Shown here piece by piece: positions 1 through 7,130 of a DNA stretch of 30,437 nucleotides. Numbering within the stretch: position 1 is the first letter of the stretch; each line of letters starts with the position of its first letter. The translations under genes and the position numbers were made by a program. Below the pieces are notes generated by a model, which searched no databases, had not been told where the DNA came from, and worked only from the letters and a program-made list of their open reading frames with translations. The stretch is taken from NCBI GenBank assembly GCA_043777755.1, contig JAYWHK010000091.1, positions 1-30,437 of the forward strand, read 5' to 3'. This DNA is from CANHEE01 sp043777755. GTDB lineage: Bacteria; Bacteroidota; Bacteroidia; Chitinophagales; Saprospiraceae.

Positions 1-116
1 CTTTGGTCAATTTTTAGGGCAGAAGAAATGTCAGATACGATTGTAAAATGAACATTTGTTCCTTCTTTTTCAATGTTTTTTATATTACCTAATACTTCAA
101 TAATTCCTGTGAACAT
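1..116 (-). CDS. ribE: Riboflavin synthase alpha chain, N-terminal part (cut by window edge)
   Basis: Riboflavin synthase converts two 6,7-dimethyl-8-ribityllumazine molecules to riboflavin plus a pyrimidine; it is a cytoplasmic enzyme of flavin synthesis. Only the first 38 codons are in the window. They read MFTGIIEVLGNIKNIEK and onward, and the MFTGIIE start followed by a Gly/Ile pair is the hallmark of the family's first lumazine-binding domain. The start codon lies 33 bases after the stop of the upstream membrane-protein gene on the same strand, so the two may be co-transcribed. I saw no riboswitch in that short gap. The identification rests only on this short N-terminus, but the motif is distinctive. 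Confidence 0.85.
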   Translation of the reverse strand, partial: MFTGIIEVLGNIKNIEKEGTNVHFTIVSDISSALKIDQ

Positions 117-149
117 AATTTTTTTACTTTTTTATATTTTGAATTTCAC

Positions 150-2219
150 CTATTCGTAGGCTTTCATATCTGGTGGCACTTGCTCGCCAACTCCTTTCAG
201 ACTTGCCAAATCCATTTTAGCTGCATTTAAATTCCCCATTGCAACATAAGTTCTGGCACGTTCTAAGTAATAGTATGCTGTGTTTTTAGTTTTTTCAGCA
301 CGTTCAGCAGAACTTTTTGCTCTTTTTATGTCATTTGGAGCATATATAAGTGCATCGTTAAAATCTTTTAATGCGGCTGGTAAATTATTTAAACGTCGGT
401 TTTCCATACCTCTACTATAGTACATATCAGCTTCGTAAGGACTCAACGCAATGTATTTGTCAATATTTTCAATTGCTCCCTGATGATTGCCCAATTGGCT
501 ACAAATCAAATAACCATTCAAATAAGAATTTTTATTTTTAGTGTCGTAATCAACACTTTTATTAATATCTGCCAACGCCAAACTAAGGTAATTTCGGTCC
601 TTGGCTTCTTCACTTAATCGCCCGTAAGCAGCACCACGATTGGCATAAATTTCCCCGATGGCTTTTTTCTCTAATTTTGCCAAAGATGGTAGTGACAATG
701 CCGCCGTATAATCGGCAATTGCTTTTTGGGTCAATTCAGCCCCGTTGCCCATGTCGAAATATGTTTTTCCACGACCATTATGCGTTTCAGGCTTTTGTTT
801 GATGGATAAAGATTTTGAAAAGTTCTCTAAGGCTGCTTTGTAGTCTTTTAATACCTCACGCTGATAACGGGCTTTGTTTCCAAGAGCCATTTCCGAATTG
901 GTATAGTATTTCAATACGTGTGTCCAAAGCGTTGCGCCATTTTCCCAGATTTTATTTTGTTGAAAAGTCATTAATGAGAACATCAGAACAAAAATACCTG
1001 ACAAACCATAAGCCATTGTTTTAGAAGAAGACTCTTGACTTGAAATAACCTTATCAAATAAATAAGCAACAACGAAAAAACAGCCAAAATATGGAATGTA
1101 TGTAAAACGATCCGCTAAGAAACCTTGACCTGCACCTACAATTTGCAACATAAATACTACATTCAAAAAGAAAAATAAAAAGCCAAACACAACAGCTCTA
1201 TTGTCACTTTGATATATTTTATACATAGCATAAAAAACAGCTGCTACGCCAATTGGCGCAAGAATGTAAAATGTCCAATCTAAGGCTTGTGGATAAGGAT
1301 AGAGTGGTGACATTTCATAAGGAAAAATCAGCTTCATCAAATAGACCATAAAAGAATATCCACCTATCGCCAATCTATCTAAAAAAGTAAAATGTGTAAT
1401 ATCGTCGTCCATTCCAATACCAATAGATGAATTTTTTGATAAGAAATAAACGTTTGTCAAACCAGATGCCAATGATAATAAGAAAAAAGGGATTTTTTCT
1501 ACTACCATATTGAAAAGACCTTTGATGTCGTTCAAATTTACTCGGCGTGCATAATAATCATACGCCAACATCGAAAGCGGCAACGCTACCGCTTGAACTT
1601 TTGACAATAAAGAAAAAACAAACAGAATTAGCATATAAACGTAGAGTTTTCTACGATTTTCTTCTTCTTTTACATATCTAATGTAGAGGTAAAATGCTGG
1701 TAAGTAAAAAGCTGCAAATAAAACGTCTTTTCTTTCTGTTACCCAAGCCACCGACTCTACACGCAAAGGGTGTATTCCAAAAAGTAGTGCGCAAAATGCT
1801 GATGCCCAGATACTTAATCCTAAGGCTCTTGTTATACGAAAGGTAAAAAACACACAAAGAAGGTGCAATAAAAGGTTGGTCCAGTGGTACAACCATGTTC
1901 CTTCCAAACCTACAAAGTGACGCTCAATTGCCAATGTCAAAATCGGCAACGGATTATAGTTACCAATTACATCACTGGTAAAAATTGCCTTGACGTGCGA
2001 CCAATCTAATATTTCGGTGTTTTCGTTTTCAACAATATTGACATCGTCGTCCCAATTCACAAACTTGTTGTTGAGTGATGAGGTGAACGCCAAAAAAGTG
2101 ATTGCCAAAACAATCAATAAGGCAGTCCAACCTTTGTTTTCGCTTGGTATAGCTTCTACATTTGCAGCAGCCGAAGCATTATTGGATATTGGGTATTTTT
2201 GTGAACGTTGCTTTGCCAT
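150..2219 (-). CDS. GT-C-like integral membrane protein with C-terminal TPR repeats (TMTC-like)
   Basis: A 689-residue membrane protein. After a basic N-terminus the first membrane helix is near residues 31-50, followed by an acidic loop motif WDDD (56-59), GNYNPL (86-91) and HPLRVESVAWVTERKD (150-165). Several further hydrophobic helices run to about residue 430, and tetratricopeptide-like repeats fill the rest. This order (acidic motif after the first helix, HP-x-R-x-E, many helices, then TPRs) is that of GT-C fold proteins related to O-mannosyltransferases of the TMTC group, so transfer of a sugar from a lipid carrier to an envelope protein is inferred, not shown. The start at MAKQRSQ is chosen because the in-frame extension upstream is AT-rich and non-coding in character. 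It is divergent from rlmB and upstream of ribE on the same strand. Confidence 0.8.
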   Translation of the reverse strand: MAKQRSQKYPISNNASAAANVEAIPSENKGWTALLIVLAITFLAFTSSLNNKFVNWDDDVNIVENENTEILDWSHVKAIFTSDVIGNYNPLPILTLAIERHFVGLEGTWLYHWTNLLLHLLCVFFTFRITRALGLSIWASAFCALLFGIHPLRVESVAWVTERKDVLFAAFYLPAFYLYIRYVKEEENRRKLYVYMLILFVFSLLSKVQAVALPLSMLAYDYYARRVNLNDIKGLFNMVVEKIPFFLLSLASGLTNVYFLSKNSSIGIGMDDDITHFTFLDRLAIGGYSFMVYLMKLIFPYEMSPLYPYPQALDWTFYILAPIGVAAVFYAMYKIYQSDNRAVVFGFLFFFLNVVFMLQIVGAGQGFLADRFTYIPYFGCFFVVAYLFDKVISSQESSSKTMAYGLSGIFVLMFSLMTFQQNKIWENGATLWTHVLKYYTNSEMALGNKARYQREVLKDYKAALENFSKSLSIKQKPETHNGRGKTYFDMGNGAELTQKAIADYTAALSLPSLAKLEKKAIGEIYANRGAAYGRLSEEAKDRNYLSLALADINKSVDYDTKNKNSYLNGYLICSQLGNHQGAIENIDKYIALSPYEADMYYSRGMENRRLNNLPAALKDFNDALIYAPNDIKRAKSSAERAEKTKNTAYYYLERARTYVAMGNLNAAKMDLASLKGVGEQVPPDMKAYE

Positions 2220-2326
2220 AATTTTATAAAATATGAAAATTTTAAAGTATTGCGCTAAAATACGAAAAAAATAAGGTTTCTGTTGCAAAAAATCAAAATT
2301 TATATATTTTATGACACACTTATTCG

Positions 2327-2334
2327 TATCTTTG
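2327..2334 (+). promoter_or_regulatory. -7 box TATCTTTG of rlmB, abutting the start codon
   Basis: TATCTTTG matches the Bacteroidota -7 consensus TAnnTTTG exactly and ends four bases before the rlmB ATG. No exact TTTG is seen at -33. The spacing predicts a transcript that begins at or within a few bases of the start codon. Confidence 0.6.
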
Positions 2335-2338
2335 CAGT

Positions 2339-3085
2339 ATGAGAGAGGAAAAAACGACAGAAACAATTATTTGTGGCAGACATCCGATATTAGATGCCGT
2401 ACAATCGGGCAGACCGATGCACCGAATTTTATTCCAAGAAGGCTTGCGTGGTGAGTTCGAAAAAGAGATTCGTCATCTTTGTCGGGACTATAATGTTCCA
2501 CTTCAGGTCGTTCCAAAAGAACGCTTAAATAAATTTGTTAGGGGCAATCATCAAGGTATTGTAGGCTTTATTTCTTTGGCGGAGTTTGTGTCCATCGAAG
2601 ATTTATTGCCAACCATTTTTGAAAAAAGCGAAAATCCACTTTTGTTGATTTTAGATGGTATTACTGATGTTCGTAACTTTGGAGCTATCGCACGTTCCGC
2701 AGAATGTAGTGGTGTTCATGCGTTGATTCAACCTGCAAAAGGAAGTGCACACATCAATGAGGATTCTTTAAAAACTTCAGCAGGAGCGTTGGCAAGAATT
2801 CCAGTGTGTAGAGAAAATAGTTTGATTAAAACCATTGAATTTTTACAAAACTCTGGTATTCAAGTCGTTGCAAGTGATTTGACAGGAAGAAAAAAAATAT
2901 TTGATTTGGATTTTACTTTGCCAACAGCCATTGTGTTGGGTTCTGAAGGAGAAGGTGTTAGCGAAGGTGTTTTGAGAAAGGTGAACGAGCGTTTCATTAT
3001 TCCACAAATTGGAACAACGGATTCTTTTAATGTTTCGGTAGCCGCAGGAATTATGCTTTATGAAACGATGCGCCAAAGGTTGTAA
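2339..3085 (+). CDS. rlmB: 23S rRNA (guanosine-2'-O)-methyltransferase, TrmH/RlmB family (SPOUT)
   Basis: An S-adenosylmethionine-dependent 2'-O-ribose methyltransferase of the SPOUT class, expected to modify a guanosine in 23S rRNA. The 248 residues have the usual layout: an N-terminal RNA-binding domain starting ICGRHPILDAV, then the knotted catalytic domain with motif 1 (residues 107-124, containing N113 and R119), motif 2 (GSEGEG, 201-206) and motif 3 (residues 222-240, containing NVS at 231-233). Length is normal for RlmB. The start codon directly follows a -7 promoter box; no other ATG precedes the conserved ICGRHP region. arsC follows on the same strand after 86 bases. A tRNA Gm18 methylase (TrmH) is the alternative, but the N-terminal substrate-binding domain favours RlmB. 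Confidence 0.88.
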   Translation: MREEKTTETIICGRHPILDAVQSGRPMHRILFQEGLRGEFEKEIRHLCRDYNVPLQVVPKERLNKFVRGNHQGIVGFISLAEFVSIEDLLPTIFEKSENPLLLILDGITDVRNFGAIARSAECSGVHALIQPAKGSAHINEDSLKTSAGALARIPVCRENSLIKTIEFLQNSGIQVVASDLTGRKKIFDLDFTLPTAIVLGSEGEGVSEGVLRKVNERFIIPQIGTTDSFNVSVAAGIMLYETMRQRL

Positions 3086-3129
3086 TTTAAAAGTATAAAA
3101 AATTAAAATTAAGCAAAATTAAAAAATTG

Positions 3130-3151
3130 TTTGATTTTTTAATAAATCAAA
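3130..3151 (+). other. Small hairpin in the rlmB-arsC gap
   Basis: TTTGATTT (3130-3137) is repeated inverted as AAATCAAA (3144-3151) with a six-base loop, 20 bases before the arsC start. It lacks a T-run of its own and may be a weak terminator, a processing site or chance in AT-rich DNA. Confidence 0.3.
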
Positions 3152-3171
3152 ATACAGCGAAAGCAATCATT

Positions 3172-3588
3172 ATGAAAAATATTCTTATTCTTTGTACAGG
3201 CAATAGCTGCCGAAGCCAAATTGCAGATGGCTATTTCAAACATTTTACAGATGGGCGTAGCGTGAAAGTATATAGTGCTGGCGTAGAAACGCATGGCGTG
3301 AATCCAAGAGCAATTGCAACCATGGCTGCTGATGGTATTGATATTTCTAAAAATACGTCGAATAATGTAAGTGAATATTTTGATATTGACTTCGATTTTG
3401 TGATTACCGTTTGCGATAATGCGCAAGAACGTTGCCCTTTCTTCCCAACAGAAGCGCAAAAATTTCATTATAACTTTCCCGACCCAGCCAAAGCAATAGG
3501 AACAGAAGAACAAATCATGGCTCAGTTTGAAAGTGTAAGAGAAATGATAAAAAAATATACGCAGGACTTTGTAAAAACAAATTTATAA
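3172..3588 (+). CDS. arsC: Arsenate reductase, thioredoxin-coupled (LMW-PTPase fold)
   Basis: Reduces arsenate to arsenite in the cytoplasm using an intramolecular cysteine relay recharged by thioredoxin. The 138-residue protein has the P-loop CTGNSCRS (C8, C13, R14), the catalytic pair C81 and C88 in VCDNAQERCP, and the general-acid Asp in FPDP (D104); these match the Staphylococcus aureus pI258 ArsC arrangement of C10/C82/C89. The start at MKNILILC is chosen because the conserved strand begins there; an upstream in-frame ATG would add 15 unlikely residues. No arsR, arsB or acr3 gene is next to it, so it stands alone downstream of rlmB. A plain protein tyrosine phosphatase is unlikely given the complete cysteine triad. 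Confidence 0.9.
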   Translation: MKNILILCTGNSCRSQIADGYFKHFTDGRSVKVYSAGVETHGVNPRAIATMAADGIDISKNTSNNVSEYFDIDFDFVITVCDNAQERCPFFPTEAQKFHYNFPDPAKAIGTEEQIMAQFESVREMIKKYTQDFVKTNL

Positions 3589-3593
3589 AATAA

Positions 3594-3636
3594 AAAAGCC
3601 CATTTGAAAAGTTTTATCTTTTTCAAATGGGCTTTT
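3594..3636. terminator. Bidirectional terminator between arsC and fabH
   Basis: A 17-bp perfect stem (3594-3610 with 3620-3636) with a nine-base loop. Its outer ends are A/T runs on both strands, so it can end transcription of both convergent genes. The core TTTATCTTTTTCAA recurs in the fabI terminator. Confidence 0.88.
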
Positions 3637-3645
3637 GTTAAGAAC

Positions 3646-4632
3646 TTAGTACGCCCATTTTACATAGACAGAACCCCAAGTGAAACCGCCGCCGAATGCA
3701 GTTAAAAGAATATTATCTCCTTTTTTTAGTTGTGATTCGTATTCCCACAAACAAAGTGGAAGTGTTGCCGCTGTAGTATTGCCATATTTTTGAATATTAA
3801 CCATTACTCGTTCAGAAGGTATTCCAAAATACTCTCCTACCGAAGAAATAATACGCATATTGGCTTGGTGTGGTACTAACCATGCTATATCATCAACAGC
3901 TAAATTGTTGCGCTCCAGTACTTGTTGGCAAGTTGTCACCATGCCATTCACCGCTGATTTGAATACCGATTTGCCTTCTTGAAAAGCAAAATGCTCACGT
4001 GCTAAAACGGTTTCTACTGTTGCTGGCTTTAATGAACCACCCGCTTTTTGATGCAAAAACTGACGACCACTGCCATCGGCTTTCAAAACACTGTCTATCA
4101 CGCCAGAACCATCTTGATTTGGTTCTAACAAAACTGCGCCAGCACCATCGCCAAAGATAATACACGTTGCTCTGTCTTGATAATCTACAATGGAAGACAT
4201 CATATCAGCACCAACGACCACTACTTTTTTGTAAGTACCTGTTTCTATAAATTTGGAAGCTGTTACCAAGGCATATAAAAAACCTGAGCAAGCAGCATTA
4301 ATATCATAGCCAAAAGCGTTTTTTGCACCAATTTTATCTGCAATAGTATTAGCTGTATCAGGAAAAATCATATCACCCGTAACAGTTGCGCATATCAGTA
4401 ACTCAATATCCATTGGGTCAGTATTGGTTTTTGCCAAAAGCCCTTTGACAGCCTCTGCGCCCATATCCGAAGTTGCCTTGCCAGGCTCTTTCAAGATTCG
4501 ACGCTCTTTGATACCTGTACGAGATGTTATCCATTCATCATTGGTATCTACTAATTTTTCGAGTTCTGCATTTGTTAAAATATAGTCAGGAACATATCCG
4601 TGTACGCCTGTGATTGCTGCTGTCGTCCGCAT
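3646..4632 (-). CDS. fabH: 3-oxoacyl-ACP synthase III
   Basis: Starts fatty-acid synthesis by condensing an acyl-CoA (usually acetyl- or branched-chain acyl-CoA) with malonyl-ACP. The 328 residues carry the Cys-His-Asn triad: C115 in NAACSGFLYAL, H255 in VPHQANMR and N285 in QKYGNTTAAT. The glycine-rich C-terminal part and the overall length are those of FabH. Bacteroidota often encode two FabH paralogues, so this may not be the only copy in the genome. It is monocistronic here: convergent with arsC across a strong terminator, and preceded by a 612-base gap with a weak promoter box. Confidence 0.93.
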   Translation of the reverse strand: MRTTAAITGVHGYVPDYILTNAELEKLVDTNDEWITSRTGIKERRILKEPGKATSDMGAEAVKGLLAKTNTDPMDIELLICATVTGDMIFPDTANTIADKIGAKNAFGYDINAACSGFLYALVTASKFIETGTYKKVVVVGADMMSSIVDYQDRATCIIFGDGAGAVLLEPNQDGSGVIDSVLKADGSGRQFLHQKAGGSLKPATVETVLAREHFAFQEGKSVFKSAVNGMVTTCQQVLERNNLAVDDIAWLVPHQANMRIISSVGEYFGIPSERVMVNIQKYGNTTAATLPLCLWEYESQLKKGDNILLTAFGGGFTWGSVYVKWAY

Positions 4633-4680
4633 TGTTTTCTAAATTTATGCCTAAAATATTTTTTGATTTTCTAAACGGCT

Positions 4681-4688
4681 GCAAGGTA
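4681..4688 (-). promoter_or_regulatory. Possible -7 box of fabH (TACCTTGC)
   Basis: Read on the minus strand this is TACCTTGC, one T short of the TAnnTTTG consensus, about 49 bases upstream of the fabH ATG. A TTTG lies about 20 bases further upstream, at the right distance for a -33 element. Confidence 0.4.
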
Positions 4689-4800
4689 TGAAAAAATACA
4701 AATAAAAACAAATATCCTTTGCTTATACTATAGTAAGGAGTCGTAAGTAAAAATGAATCGTAAGTCTAAAAGTCATTAATATTCTGACCACTTTTGCAAT

Positions 4801-4830
4801 TTTTACCACGGAGAAACGGAAAACACAGCG
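4801..4830 (+). repeat. Degenerate ACGGAG repeat, orphan copy
   Basis: The stretch begins ACCACGGAG and continues with a second, mutated unit ACGGAA eight bases later (4816-4821) and a third, barely recognisable ACAGCG. It has the same opening and the same first unit spacing as the intact three-unit repeat at 29697-29721 upstream of the GxxExxY gene. No GxxExxY gene is beside this copy. Confidence 0.6.
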
Positions 4831-5244
4831 TTTGGCAAAAATAAAGAAATCTTCAATCTTTTCGACGCTAAATAGTTGCTAAATATTAATGCTTAACTTA
4901 GGGTTTTAATCTAAATTAAGTGTCGTTGAAATGTGAAATCTTGCCAGCTTCAAGATAAAGTAAGTAAAATTAAATTTATATATTAAAAAATGGTATAATA
5001 TTTGACTAAAAATGAAGTACATATTCAAAATTTTACGTATATAATATTTTTACTAAAATATACAAAAAAAAATGATATAATTGAAATTATTTAATATGTT
5101 TTATCGTTGTACTATTATATCAATCTTTCAACGAATTCAGAAACGCAACATCATTATTATTTTATACGAAACGTCCTTGATTCGGAGTAATTTATTTTTT
5201 CATAAAAATATTTGAAACGTATTGAAAAAATGTCCCTTGAATTT

Positions 5245-6045
5245 ATGAAAAAATCAATCATCATCGCACTGTTCTGTTTGCCTTTTATCGCCTTTTCCGC
5301 AGACAAAACCAAAGTGAAATTTTATAAAGGCGCACTAAAAGCTGACCTCAAAGAGGTCAAAGCACTTGCCAAAGCAGAAGGCAAGAGTATTATCTTGGAT
5401 TTTGTTGCAAGCTGGTGTACTCCTTGCAAATGGATGGACGAAACAACTTATAACGACCCAAGTCTGGCAGATTATATGTCCCGAAACTTTATTTCTATCA
5501 AAGTGGATATTGACGACATTGAAGGTTTTGAGTTGAAGGAGAAATTCAAAGTAGAAGTATTGCCAACCATTATTGCTTTTGATGCAAATGGAAAGCAATT
5601 GACTCGATTCAATGAATCAATGGGCCCAACGAAGTTAGGTGAAGGCTTAAAAAAAGTACGCCCTGACACAGCACCTATCAAAAGAGGAGGCTTAAAACCT
5701 AACTCCGAAGAAGTGACAAAACCTGTTGCTACGACTGCTACAAAAACAAAAACAAGGACTTATGCTCCTGGTACGGGTTTGTACAAGTTGGATATTTCTC
5801 GTAAAGTGAACACTGGCTTTAGTATTCAGATTTGTTCATTGGGTCAATATGACAACGTAATGAAAAAAATGGATGAACTAAAAGCGGCTTACAATAAACC
5901 TATTCTTTTGAATGTGGAAAATGCTGGTGGGAAAACGTCTTATAAGATATTGGTTGGAGAATTTAAAACCAAAGACGAAGCTGATAAGTTCAAAAAAGCT
6001 AAAAATATTCAAGGATTTACGAAAGATTTAGATGATTTGAAGTAA
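5245..6045 (+). CDS. Exported thioredoxin-fold protein with C-terminal SPOR domain
   Basis: A 266-residue envelope protein. A signal peptide (MKKSIIIALFCLPFIAFSA) leads into a thioredoxin-like domain with the redox motif WCTPCKW (C58, C61) and the cis-Pro segment EVLPTII. A Thr/Lys-rich linker (about 150-180) is followed by a SPOR-like domain (about 185-260, from GFSIQICSLGQYDNV to the ILVGEFKTKDEAD region). SPOR domains bind peptidoglycan stripped of stem peptides; the thioredoxin part should reduce or isomerise disulfides, so a redox enzyme tethered to cell-wall remodelling sites is inferred. The ATG at 5245 is preferred because the signal peptide begins there; ATG 5230 is the alternative, and an in-frame TTG at 5212 is unlikely. 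Confidence 0.82.
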   Translation: MKKSIIIALFCLPFIAFSADKTKVKFYKGALKADLKEVKALAKAEGKSIILDFVASWCTPCKWMDETTYNDPSLADYMSRNFISIKVDIDDIEGFELKEKFKVEVLPTIIAFDANGKQLTRFNESMGPTKLGEGLKKVRPDTAPIKRGGLKPNSEEVTKPVATTATKTKTRTYAPGTGLYKLDISRKVNTGFSIQICSLGQYDNVMKKMDELKAAYNKPILLNVENAGGKTSYKILVGEFKTKDEADKFKKAKNIQGFTKDLDDLK

Positions 6046-6088
6046 AAAATTGCTTCTCCACAGTATTTAGTTTATGCCATTAACAACA

Positions 6089-6124
6089 AAAAGTCGTGAG
6101 GAAATGAAAATCCTCACGACTTTT
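6089..6124. terminator. Bidirectional terminator between the thioredoxin-SPOR gene and clpP
   Basis: A 14-bp perfect stem (6089-6102 with 6111-6124) with an eight-base loop, a GC-rich core and A/T runs on both flanks, lying between two convergent genes. Confidence 0.88.
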
Positions 6125-6161
6125 GATTTTATTGTTAGCATTATTTAATGCTTCCTGTCAT

Positions 6162-6884
6162 TTATACCAACCCAGAAGGCAATTCTTTGCGAGCACCACG
6201 CTCTAATACTTCATCTACCAAACCATATTCTTTGGCTTCAAAAGAAGTCATCCAACGGTCACGATCACAATCCGCCTCAATGGTTTCGTAAGGCTGTCCT
6301 GTATGATCCACTAAAATATCGTACAATTCTTTTTGCAACTGTTTCATCAATTTGTATGAAATCTCCATATCACGAGCTTGCCCCTGCATACCACCAGAAG
6401 GTTGGTGAATCATCACTCGGCTATGTTTCAATGCTGTACGCTTACCTTTTTTACCAGCTGCCAACAAGACTGCGCCCATCGACGCTGCCAAACCTGTACA
6501 AATTGTAGAAACGTCAGGCGTAATATACTGCATCGTATCATAGATACCCATACCATCAATCACCGAGCCGCCTGGGCTGTTGATAAACAATTGTACATCT
6601 CGTTTGCTATCTACTGATTCCAAAAACAACAATTGTGCTTGGACAACATTCGCCACATAATCCGTTACGGGAACACCCATGAAGATAATTCTATCCATCA
6701 TCAATCGAGAAAAAACATCCATTTGGGCTACATTCAAATGACGCTCCTCAATAACAGCTGGTGTGAACGCATGAATATTCGGAGCTACTACACCACCTAC
6801 TTGATTCATGTATTTTTCTAAGTGCATACTACTCATATTCAAATGTTTGGTAGCATACTTCTGAAATTCATCTTTTTTTAACAT
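6162..6884 (-). CDS. clpP: ATP-dependent Clp protease proteolytic subunit
   Basis: Serine peptidase that forms the double-ring chamber degrading proteins fed in by ClpX or ClpC. The 240-residue protein has the catalytic triad at the family spacing: S135 in GLAASMGAVLL, H160 in RVMIHQPSGG and D209 in the DRDRWM segment (25 and 49 residues apart, as in E. coli). The INSPGGSV strand (101-108) forms the oxyanion region. An N-terminal extension of about 30 residues before the conserved part is longer than in E. coli and may be a processed propeptide. No clpX is adjacent. It is divergent from guaB. Confidence 0.93.
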   Translation of the reverse strand: MLKKDEFQKYATKHLNMSSMHLEKYMNQVGGVVAPNIHAFTPAVIEERHLNVAQMDVFSRLMMDRIIFMGVPVTDYVANVVQAQLLFLESVDSKRDVQLFINSPGGSVIDGMGIYDTMQYITPDVSTICTGLAASMGAVLLAAGKKGKRTALKHSRVMIHQPSGGMQGQARDMEISYKLMKQLQKELYDILVDHTGQPYETIEADCDRDRWMTSFEAKEYGLVDEVLERGARKELPSGLV

Positions 6885-7017
6885 TGTATCTAATTTTTTT
6901 TATCAAAAAAAATGTTTAATAATCCGCCTTGTTGGGTTCAAGATTATTTAACAATAAATCGTATTTTTAGTTGTACAAATATCATGCAAAGCAAAAACAA
7001 CTGTCATTTAGACAGTC

Positions 7018-7025
7018 CAAAGTTA
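7018..7025 (-). promoter_or_regulatory. -7 box of clpP (TAACTTTG)
   Basis: On the minus strand this reads TAACTTTG, an exact TAnnTTTG. It predicts a leader of roughly 125 bases before the clpP ATG. That leader contains a small hairpin at its 5' end (ACTGTC 7000-7005 with GACAGT 7011-7016) and a second inverted repeat (6918-6924 with 6941-6947). Confidence 0.5.
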
Positions 7026-7095
7026 CAACAATACTTTTGACGAATGAAAAAAAACTTTATTTTTATACTTAATTTTAAAAAAAATAAAAAAACTT

Positions 7096-7127
7096 TTTGA
7101 AATTTGAATTTTCACATCGTACCTTTG
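7096..7127 (+). promoter_or_regulatory. guaB promoter: TTTG (7096-7099), 20 bp, TACCTTTG (7120-7127)
   Basis: Both Bacteroidota elements are present at normal spacing. The -7 box ends only three bases before the guaB ATG at 7131, so the transcript is predicted to be leaderless or nearly so. Confidence 0.72.
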
Positions 7128-7130
7128 CAC

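Larger units (their letters stand above)
4633..5244. other. 612-base AT-rich gap with no recognisable gene
   Basis: No ORF with coding character on either strand. The fabH side holds the fabH promoter region. Further on are a direct repeat TCGTAAGT (4741-4748 and 4758-4765), a degenerate ACGGAG repeat (4808-4830), and imperfect inverted repeats (4892-4901 with 4911-4920, 9 of 10 bases; 4938-4943 with 4951-4956). From about 4980 to 5240 it is extremely AT-rich and probably holds the promoter of the thioredoxin-SPOR gene, but no clear TAnnTTTG box was found. The mix looks like the remains of small repeats rather than a lost gene. Confidence 0.6.

Noticed and set aside
117..149. FMN riboswitch before riboflavin synthase
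   Set aside because: Only 33 bases separate it from the upstream gene; there is no room for the conserved FMN aptamer.
815..1024. Antisense ORFs inside long genes, for example opposite the GT-C/TPR gene, guaB and fabI
   Set aside because: They lie fully inside strongly supported genes, have no family features and vary in composition as mirror frames do.
2220..2366. N-terminal extension of the GT-C/TPR membrane protein
   Set aside because: The extension is rich in Phe, Tyr, Ile and Lys as expected of translated AT-rich spacer, and it overlaps the rlmB start and promoter region.
5212..5244. Upstream TTG and ATG starts for the thioredoxin-SPOR gene
   Set aside because: They would place charged residues before a well-formed signal peptide that begins at the ATG at 5245.
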